Origin: Crossaster papposus
Lineage: Eukaryota > Echinodermata > Asteroidea > Velatida > Solasteridae
Direction: 5' to 3'
NCBI GenBank assembly: GCA_037893245.1
Contig: JBAIAA010000877.1
Coordinates: 1 to 64,000 of the forward strand
Length of the DNA stretch: 64,000 nucleotides
Positions 56,030 to 64,000 of the stretch are shown in pieces. Every line of letters begins with the position of its first letter. Within the stretch, counting starts at the first letter, position 1. The notes below the pieces were generated by a model that saw only the letters and a list, made by a program, of their open reading frames with translations, was not told the origin of the DNA and did not search any database. The position numbers and the translations under genes were made by a program.

Positions 56030-56408
56030 GGTAGGATACACCATTTGCAGATATCGAACAAATTTACTACCGAAATATTAAGAAATATCTTACTCATCTG
56101 AAAGTAAATAATGATTCTAGGCATCCAGCAAAATGATTGCGCTAGATATCCTTTAATTATTCTGAAAAATATAATTTTATAAAGAAAAATATTCGCGATC
56201 GCCGAGCGGCGATCGCGAACAATCACAAATAACATAGGAATAACTGCTAGACGCCGGTTGAAAAAAACGCTATTGTTCGTGCTTTTCTCGACATTCATGA
56301 TTGTAAAACTTCGGACATGTTAGTTAAACAATATTTACTAAAAAATACAACCCCACGAAATCCACCCATTCATGGTAATTCAAGCAATTACCAATGGTGT
56401 ATCCTACC
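56030..56408. mobile_element. GGTAGGATACACC MITE family, complete copy 2
   Basis: Same 16-bp TIRs as 35504-35843. It also holds a perfect hairpin TTCGCGATCGCC-gagc-GGCGATCGCGAA at about 56190-56218. Partial family members are at 11735-11860 and 6340-6450; both show 'taataatggttctag' or 'aataatgattctaggc' and the gcgctagata-type block. Confidence 0.85.
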
Positions 56409-56934
56409 TTTATTCGCGGTAGTGAATTTTATTGTGGGTTTTTAACTCTTTCCACGACCCGTAACCTTGTGTCAAAGCTCATAAATAAATTAAAACAAAT
56501 AGATATATTACGCTGACTTGATTAAAGGTTTGTACGTGTTCGTAGATGCTGGGAAAACTATCATGTTCTTGTAGTCTGGCTCCCTGAACCCAATAAGACG
56601 AAATGAAGCACTTTAGAAACGTTGGGGGATTTTACTGTCGGGGAACCAGTCTAGTTGGCTTTAACCTTTAATGTTCGTTTTACTCATTGTTATTGCAAAA
56701 ATAGGGACACGCGTGTATTGACGCTAGAAATAATTATCTTTATAACATATGAAATAATGCCTAATTACATGTAGATATTTGTATAATGTATAATGAAAAC
56801 AAAATCAATTAGCACCTGTTTTAGTATTGGTACAAAACTCCTGTCGGAAAAGAATACTTTTAAACATTTGTATTTGTTAAAAAAGTTACTACCTAAAACC
56901 TGATTAGACAATAATGTACTACCTTGAGCTAGTC

Positions 56935-57110
56935 TGGCACTGGGGGCGCTATTGAAGTTTTACGGATTCAGTCATGGTCTGCGCACCGGCGCCCGTGCCG
57001 CTGGCACCGACGATCGACGCGTCTTGATCGTTGTTTTTGTTGTATCGTCGATGAGAGTTGGAGTAGTGTTACAACATTGTACCGTTCTAAAATAAGGTAA
57101 GATTAGTTTT
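56935..57110 (+). other. GC-rich patch with a good splice donor; possible non-coding first exon
   Basis: A CpG-rich island-like segment (cgcaccggcgcccgtgccgc, cgatcgacgcgtc) ends in aaaataag|gtaagatt. No long frame starts here: the ATG at about 56975 closes after 17 codons. This could be the 5' end of a gene whose coding exons lie outside, but there is no supporting exon in the window. Confidence 0.2.
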
Positions 57111-57621
57111 TATGCATGACCGGCTACACATTATATGACTGTAGTACTATGATCTTCACTGACTGCATTATTTATTCTGTCTCAGTTTTAATTTTGTAAA
57201 ACAGATTTTGTTTCTCAGGAGGTTATTAAAGCTAGATATATCTTACTCGGCACATGGAGGAATAAATATTCTCTAATTTTGTTAACCGCTTATGATGCCA
57301 CTCGAAACATTGAACAAATTGAAGGGTAGAATCCACTTAAGATGCTATGTTAATCTCATCCAGTTTATATGTGTAGTTTTACTGCCAAAAGTCGAGGAAC
57401 TCCAGCACCACATTGAAAATAATATATTATGTGCAGCGACACAAATTGACCTTTAATTTCCAAATCTATTTCCATGCCACTCTGGGACCTGTACAACTAC
57501 TAGATGAGGAATAGATTAATACGATTTGTAAATATTTTAAACTTTCCGTATGCGAAGTTTCCCTGTGTTTTATCGTCAAATCACGGGATCTAAATTAGTC
57601 TCTGGGCAAGACGTTGCTTAA

Positions 57622-58636
57622 CCCACAGCCACGAGAGGGCCCTATCGTGACAAGCCATAGGGGTGCACTCGCCTAATTCAAGTCCCATTAGCCTCATTCA
57701 TGACCTTTCTAAATGGTCAACGCGCGGAAAATTGTCAAAATGGCGGCGCTTAACAACAGCAACACGTGTGTCGTCGAAGTTAGAACGTTATGGCTTACGT
57801 CGGAGCTCTAAAGGCTATGGCTATTTCGGAAAAAAATAAACCGTAGGCATAAGGCTGAATATCATCCAACACCGTAAAATTACAAAAGAGAAAGAAACAG
57901 CGACTGAAAAATTGTCAGTTGGTGAAAGTGTGCTGCGCTATACGTACGTGCGTAGCTAGCTGTACTTCGACGTTTACATTGTTTAATTTATACACTAATG
58001 TTGTGCCGACTTTTCTCATGCAATACTGCCAAATTTCTTTGTTGACAAACTGCAAATTCATTGTACCTTTACCATTTTAATATTATTAATGCTTGCTATT
58101 TACCCTCTGTTAACAATTTAGGTGTAAATTTAGTCCGAAAAAAAACCAAAACGGTGGCGACCAGAAATTTGGCACACAATCGACCGAGTGTTCCCTAAGT
58201 CGTGGCGCCATTGAATAATTCTTGGAAAATCCAAGTTTAATATTTACGAACTTCTTTCAATAGTAAATATCATTTATGACACATGTGAGGTTTCAGTCAA
58301 TAAAAGGGTGAAAGATACTAGACTTCACAGGCGTCTACATTTATTGTGACACTATAAAAAAGTTTGGTTGGTTTTTAAATTAACATTGCAGGATTTAGGA
58401 ATGTTGAGTGTTAACGTCCATATAGTAATTATGTGAACAAAGTGATTGTGTGTAAAGCCCCAAATTTACATTTGATGTCCAAAAAAATGTATACAAAATG
58501 CAAAAAGAATATTGCTTATATGAATTGGCCCCAGAAAATCATGCTAATGAGCTCGCGTAGAAATTATCCCTTTAAATAGGGAAGTGCACCCATAGTGATA
58601 ATGGTTTGTCGCGAAGCGCCCTCTCGTGGCTGTGTA
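57622..58636. mobile_element. ~1-kb TTAA-flanked TIR element
   Basis: Termini (CC)CACAGCCACGAGAGGGC and its mirror GCCCTCTCGTGGCTGTG are flanked on both sides by TTAA (57618-57621 and 58637-58640). The inverted similarity continues for ~90 bp (acaa.ccata..ggtgcact, attagcat/c). TTAA target sites are used by piggyBac and Kolobok elements. No transposase ORF is seen, so it is non-autonomous. Confidence 0.72.
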
Positions 58637-58704
58637 TTAAGCACATTTTTATTTTATTTTTCCTAGAAAGGGGTTGTCATTCTGTTGCGATTAAATAATA
58701 AAAG

Positions 58705-58860
58705 CATGTAGAGTGCCATGACCCAGTGGTTACGGTGTTCGGCTCATGTACGATGGTACGCGGTTTAGAACCCTGCTGTTTTTGCTGTTGGGAAAGACAC
58801 TTAAGAATATGTCCTCAACATTTTTTCCCCATTTTTTAATATGAAAGGACTTGGTAAGCA
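58705..58860 (+). mobile_element. tRNA-derived SINE, head region
   Basis: Contains a degenerate box A (gacccagtggttac) and box B (ggtttagaaccc) about 45 bp apart. This is followed by 'gttgggaaagacacttaag...tcctc', a body type common in marine-invertebrate tRNA SINEs. It is unrelated to the SINE at 37 kb. The 3' end is unclear. Confidence 0.55.
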
Positions 58861-59695
58861 AGGAACCCAAAAAAATATATTGCCCGTTGCCATTGTAACA
58901 GGCCATTTGTGTTTTGGGCATTTTAGCCCGTTTGGGGGCCGCAACAATTGTTTTTGTTGTTTATTAAACAATAATTACCTAGCCAAAATACACAATTGTA
59001 TCACAAACTTTAATTATATCATCACAAAAGATCATCCTTGCCCTTACTTGAGATTTTTTAAAAATGTTTTAAATGTCACGCTTATGCTATTTTTAGAACA
59101 TGCATTAAAGCATTTTTTCAGAACTTGTAAAATTGTATTGTTGTCCTCTAATTTTTTCCCTCAAAAAGTCAACTTGCCAGGGGTCTCAGAATATTTTCCT
59201 TTTGGATTTAATCAGAGCCAACATTCGTCTTTTTATATCTGGTCAGAAAAGTTTGGGGGATGGTATCCTCTTAAGGCAGTACTGCATCAAAAAAGGTCAA
59301 AAACTGGAAAATGAAATTTGAGCCTTTCCTTCAGTTTGAAGTAATAATACACACAAACAATTCTACTTTTATGAATTTGGCGCTTTTTTTTTAATCATAA
59401 GAGTGAGTTGTACTTGTAGGCCTGTGAATAACATCTACTGAATGAGCAGCATTTTTTACAGCGAAAATCGACTAACCCCCTTCACAACATTTGAACTACC
59501 ATTCAACGGTCGCGCTGGCCTGCGTTGCATATCTAATTAGCGCTGCTTCACAAAATAATTTAGTGCGTGCGCGTAGTACGTGTTGATAATTGAGGTTCTG
59601 TGATCGCTGATTAACTCCCTAGGAAAGCCTGCGGAGAAATAAGGAACAAGTTCAACCAATTGAAGCAATTTGCAAAGTCGTATAATTATGACTTT

Positions 59696-59912
59696 AAATA
59701 AGTTCAGAGGGCCTAATATTTCGATCTTAACAAGATCAACTTCAGAGACATAATGACTGTGTACACGAAACAAACATATATATAGGGCGACATGCAGCTT
59801 GACATACATCAAGCTGCATGTCGCCCTATAATGTTTGTTTCGTGTACACAGTCATTATGTCTCTGAAGTTGATCTTGTTAAGATCGAAATATTAGGCCCT
59901 CTTAACTTATTT
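59696..59912. repeat. Near-perfect 217-bp palindrome made of two mirrored element ends
   Basis: Arms of about 100 bp run from aaataagttcagagggcc to gacatgcagcttgac, then a short loop, then the mirror image to ggccctcttaacttattt. Only a few mismatches are seen. Each arm is the conserved end of the element found at 6680-7060, so it is a head-to-head inverted pair. The right-hand flank (ttcaggtcatttcagcca...gcagcagttttaatc) is also shared with that element. Confidence 0.88.
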
Positions 59913-59999
59913 GATTTGTATATTTCAGGTCATTTCAGCCAGTAAGCAGTTTGCAGCAGTTTTAATCTTATTCATAATTATGACTTGTTAGCGAGGGAG

Positions 60000-60190
60000 C
60001 TGCACCCGATTTTACAAAACGTTGCGACGCGTCGCAACTCGAGTTACAAAGAGTAACTTTGTATCTCGCGACGCGTCGTACGATCCATTTCACTAAAGTT
60101 ACGACGCGTTCAATGCGTCGGAAATACCTTGACAATGGCAATACAAGTAACACGCCGTAAGTTACGACGTGTATTTGGGTCGTCGTAAAA
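60000..60190. repeat. acgacgcgt-motif cluster
   Basis: About six copies of ttacgacgcgt / gcgacgcgtcg in both orientations within 190 bp, including the palindrome CGACGCGTCG. No clear element ends are visible. Confidence 0.5.
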
Positions 60191-60330
60191 TAAGATGCGT
60201 TTTTTGTCCATAGCCAGTTTTACGCCATATAAATGAAATAAACGAGACAAGAATGCTCAAACAATACTCTCAGTCTCATATTTTGCTTCATATGCTAAAA
60301 TATGGTACAAATGTTCAAATGATGATAAAA

Positions 60331-60491
60331 ACATGACATTATAGGGCCATCGCAGATCTGACCTTTGAAAAAGTATACGTATAACAGGCAATAGCAGCCA
60401 TTTAGAATATTCGGATAATTGCTTGTTATTCTATATATATCAACATTTGAGATGACCCTATAGGCCTAGCTAAATATCTTTTTCATGACAT
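60331..60491. mobile_element. MITE with ATGTCATGA termini, copy 2
   Basis: Same family as 5921-6098. It begins acatgacattatagggccatcgcagat and ends atgaccctatagg...atctttttcatgaca, with a similar AT-rich centre including 'attgcttgttat'. Confidence 0.7.
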
Positions 60492-60499
60492 ACTCATCC

Positions 60500-61560
60500 G
60501 ACTGTGCGCCAAATTACCTTTAGCGCTTTTATCGTTTAATGGTAGTATACACCATTTCCGAACCTTCAAAACAAAACTTCTGAATTTTTAAGAACCAGTA
60601 ATTACTTTAAGAGAAGACTAATTGGCGTAAATGAATAAGGGATCGGTCTGCGTCTGGCGATGGCGTAACCAACTAAGTGCACTGTGGGTGTGTTTGTTTA
60701 GCTTACACGTGTATCGAAATAATGTTGCTCAATTAGCCATCACGTGATCCCCGGTTTTAGCCCGGTTAAAGTCCTGCCCCCAAACAACCAATTTTGGTGG
60801 CTTCCCTCTGATTTAACTTCGTGAAATGTCGGTGAAACTAATCGAACGCACCTCATATCAGTGAGGGAGAAAAGTGAGTGATCTGTTTACAGAGGAACCA
60901 CTTTGGCAGTTGGAGTTAGGAAGGGTTTGGTGTAGGTGCAGGGTACAGATAGCGCTTGCCTCTTCGATGCTTGTTGAGTAAACTACCTCTCGCCCGTTCC
61001 CGCCAAAAATGAAGTGTGTTTTGCCATTTTTCGGGATGTTGCTCATTGCTGCAGCCAGTTATGGAGGAATTTAATAACCAGTTCGCGTCGGATGCCGTGT
61101 ATTCACGCAGTTATGCATATAAGAACGTTCTTACCTTTACAATTTTTTTTACAGGATTCTTAACTTGAAAATTCACCATTCTCAAATACCATGCAGTCGT
61201 TAACATTTGAATGGTGTTATATGAAACACAATTACCACTGACTGGTTAAGTACCACTAGCAGAATACCATTGTTGACCACTCAACATAGCTTGTGAATGG
61301 TGACAGTTTGAATTTGCCATGGCATCTACTATGAAAAGGTCTGACTATACATTGCTTACCATTTTATACAATTGAAATTTCAAGTTCTGCAAAAAAAATG
61401 ATACCAAGATATCTCAATTTTGGCCAGAAGTTTTAGATTCGGATATATCTATATTTTGCGATATATCAATTTTGCTTTCTTGTCCACGCGAAGATGTCTA
61501 GGTAGATTTGACCCATTAAAAAGGTTTTCACAAAAACTGAGACGCTGAAGCGAATTTCAG
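60500..61560. other. No gene seen
   Basis: No family recognisable. A 62-codon minus frame (61046-60858) has no supporting features. Confidence 0.4.
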
Positions 61561-61599
61561 TCACAGGCGTTTTCTAGGCGCGGTTTTAGAGCCAATATT

Positions 61600-62870
61600 A
61601 AACGTATAATTATTAATATAGGGTTTTCCGGTAAATTTCGGCAAATGAGCTGTTCGAATTAAAACGAATTTGCCCCGCCAGTTTTTGTCCGTGTTTTAAA
61701 TTCAGAATTCGAGCATTCAACTTAGTTTAGAGGCATTCAAATTCCTTCAGCAACGTGTTCATTTTAGAATATCGTCGTTCTTTTTGAGACGCAAATCATC
61801 ATTCAATTCAGCAAAGCTGGTTCGACTTAAACTTTTTGCTGATTTTGTATAATTTTGTTTTATTTCGTAACGAGGCAACCAATTACGCCAAATGAGAATT
61901 CAAAATAAGTATTACCAAAAGGGAAACAAACAGATAAACTAAATATATTGTGCTAGACAACTGTTTCGTATCTTCACTTTAAGTCGGGCAAACATGTTGT
62001 TTTTCTGTATTCATATGTTTCCCGTAGATGCTATATTGAGCGTCTGTTGTGTATGTTTGTTTGTAAAACTTTAACGTTTGTTTCCTTGTATTGTCTTGCC
62101 TGGTTTCTTATTGTTTATTGTTGCCTAGTCTCAAAATGGAACCGAAATAGTCATTTTTTGCAGCATTCGATTTCGCCCGAAATGGAGTGACGTGGTGGTT
62201 AAATTGGCTGCTCATTTGCCAAAATTGGCTGGGGAAAAATATTCAATTTATAATATCGTCGTTCTTTTTCGTGACCCCCATCGTCATTTAATTTAGCAAG
62301 TCAATAAAACCCTGTGTTGTTCTTTATTCATGTATGTGTCCATTGTATATTGTATATTGTCTTTATTGGTTACCTGACCCAGATCTAATTTTTGTTTTGT
62401 GTTTGTGTTTGTAAAACATTAACTTGTTTATTGTTTGGGTGTTTATTTATGTTTTGTTTTCTTTTGGTTTCCTATTGTTTATTTATATTGATTTCTGTGC
62501 CAATAATTAAACCATGTTTAGGCCTTTGCCTTTAACATTCTAAAGGACACAACAGATTGCGCAAAAGAAAGAAATGTCTGCCCAATAATGAATTTGAATA
62601 ACCGAACAAACCTAAAAAGCTAATTTGGAGGCTGTTTTGTCGAATTGTTAAACTGTTAATTTGTTAATTCGAATGACGAAACGGAACTTCTGACCAGTCA
62701 TAAAACGCAAATGAATGACCATTTTAGCAGTATTCGACTTCGCGCAAAATAGAATAGGTGCGCTGGTTAAATTGGCTGCTCATTTGACAAAATTGACCGG
62801 GAAAAGCTATCGTAAAAAATAAATTTTGAATTTATCATCGATATTTATGGCCGTTTCATTTTTGTCTCTC
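61600..62870 (+). repeat. Diverged ~540-bp tandem repeats
   Basis: Blocks recur: ttagaatatcgtcgttcttt, ttgagacgcaaatcatcattc at about 61765 and taatatcgtcgttctttttc, gtgaccccc at about 62250; ttttgcagcattcgatttcg at 62156 and ttagcagtattcgacttcgc at 62725; ttaaattggctgctcatttg at 62199 and 62767. No coding is seen. Confidence 0.6.
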
Positions 62871-63040
62871 GTAAAATCAAAGACATAGAGAACAAAATCA
62901 ATCAAACGCAAAAGTCATATATATATATATACCCAGCGGCTCGGAAGTGCTCGGAAGTTTATTCACGACCTTAATGTGCGATACATATACGGTCTAGTCT
63001 ATGTAGTAAATTCCTGGTCATTTTACGGTGAGGAAACGAG

Positions 63041-63232
63041 ATGGACATTTCTGAAGTGATAGCTTTCCAGGCATCACCTTTTTTTCTGGTTGGCTTTAGT
63101 GTCACATCGTTTGTCACCAACAATGGAATTAAAGTTCCTCATGGTCTCAACGAGAGCCATCCTTTCGTCGGCAGTGAAAATGTCACTGCGTTGCCTTTTG
63201 GTATCAGCCATATGGCTTATTATAAGCTGTAG
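63041..63232 (+). other. 63-codon open frame, not recognised
   Basis: An ATG-initiated frame of 63 codons with a hydrophobic centre (FFLVGFSVTSFV). It has no similarity that I recognise and no splice context. Most likely chance. Confidence 0.15.
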
Positions 63233-63529
63233 AGTATCTAAGTAAAGACCTGTTGAAGATGTATCTACTGAGGCCTATCGTATGTTCATACTGTTGCGCA
63301 ATCCTCTATATTACAATGTAATTAACAATAGGGACCACGGTCAATAAGTTTAGACTGTCCAAGTTACACGAGGAAAACTAAACAACCATTTAATATATTT
63401 AGTAAGAGTTGTTTAATTCAGGTGTTTAGGAAGACGCGTGTAACTTGGATTTATCCACGTCATACTACACTCGCATAAAGATAAACAGCTTTCGTAGTTA
63501 CGGCCCCAAGGCACTAACCCACAATGTTA

Positions 63530-64000
63530 TTAGGCCTAGGATCCAGAGCGCATGATCCCTTAGAAGAATTGACAACAAGCTGTTTCACCTGTGACTTCGT
63601 TAATGGTATGAAACTATCAAACAATATACCGCTGGACAATGTGTCAGATGTAAAAGAGAACGTTCTGTCAACAGAGGTTGAAACTTCTAAGTTATCAAGT
63701 TAAGTATGAATATTAAATATTTTCTTTACAAAGAGGCAATCCATATCATAAGCAAGGGTAATTTTATCTTTAACAATTGAAAAGATGGAGGTCATCAGTA
63801 TGCCCAAGCAGCTTTTTAGATGCTCTAAATAATTTCCTCTGGTCGGAACTATTACTTTCGATAAAGTCTTTGTAGAAATTGCAGCGAGCTTTGTTAAGAG
63901 GAAAGGTTACCTTATTTCTTATTAGCTTATATTTTCTGAAAGATCAGAGGCCATGTTAGTTCGTCGCCACGTCTTTTCTGCACGTCTCCTCATCCTCAAG
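63530..64000 (-). mobile_element. CR1/L2-like LINE fragment, continues beyond the window
   Basis: On the minus strand from base 64000 it reads RRRAEKTWRRT, then (one base out of frame) RNKVTFPLNKARCNFYKDFI, SSDQRKLFRASKKLLG, and further down DSFIPLTKSQVKQLV and CALDP. These are the standard blocks linking endonuclease and RT in CR1/L2-type LINEs (W-RT, NKAR-xYY, SSDQKxLFR, CxLDP). Frameshifts and stops are present. The RT itself is not seen past 63530. Confidence 0.78.

Noticed and set aside
58841-59314. 157-codon plus-strand frame
   Set aside because: Rich in Phe, Asn and Cys with no recognisable family. It follows a SINE head in AT-rich sequence and shows no splice or promoter support.

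Overview
The window is eukaryotic. It has spliced exons with consensus GT/AG borders, very low gene density, tRNA-derived SINEs, LINEs, an LTR, many fold-back elements and kilobase-scale satellites. The gene content (an adhesion-class seven-transmembrane receptor and a TRIM-NHL ubiquitin-ligase exon) and the repeat style fit a marine invertebrate deuterostome. I favour an echinoderm, but that is inference. There are no operons, CRISPR arrays or prokaryotic signals.

Region by region. 1-3.4 kb: intergenic or intronic, with a 32-bp perfect palindrome (1275-1306) and a poly-T/GGCGTCGCA minisatellite (2563-2860). 3.4-13.4 kb, plus strand: five well-supported exons of an adhesion-class GPCR covering TM3 to early TM7, and a candidate last exon at 13281-13369. 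The exons for TM1-2 and for the rest of TM7 are not seen. Intron 4 holds a tandem array of eight copies of '3' intron end plus the first ~67 bp of exon 5', directly in front of the real exon 5. 13.9-15.4 kb: a ~0.7 kb tandem duplication. 16-17.4 kb: a decayed copy of an element carrying RecQ-like helicase sequence. 18.4-19.8 kb, minus strand: a TRIM exon (RING, two B-boxes, coiled coil, NHL start) with one in-frame TAG.

20.15-27.06 kb is one large element with ~765-bp terminal inverted repeats and internal ~85-bp tandem repeats. A 5'-truncated RTE-like LINE (minus) sits inside it. Inside that LINE is a 1.45-kb TIR element with a 9-10 bp target duplication and a broken RecQ-like helicase motif (second copy of the 16-kb element). 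27.5-31.6 kb is another nest: a CR1/L2-like LINE (minus) split by a TG...CA element that looks like a solo LTR, itself split by a hAT-like element.

32-41 kb: mostly MITE-like inverted repeats, a tRNA-SINE (37.1-37.4 kb) and a very uniform 16-bp minisatellite (37.57-38.07 kb). 41.3-48.27 kb: 18 copies of a ~376-bp satellite. 48.67-50.96 kb: about 48 copies of a 48-bp satellite. 52.7-56 kb: a tandem segmental duplication whose halves carry different transposon insertions. 57.6-58.6 kb: a TTAA-flanked element. 59.7-59.9 kb: a near-perfect 217-bp palindrome. 63.5-64 kb: another CR1/L2-like LINE fragment (minus).

The only host coding sequence I can support is the GPCR and the TRIM exon. Everything else is mobile or repetitive. 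Coordinates come from reading by eye; exon borders should be good to the base, repeat borders to within a few to some tens of bases.
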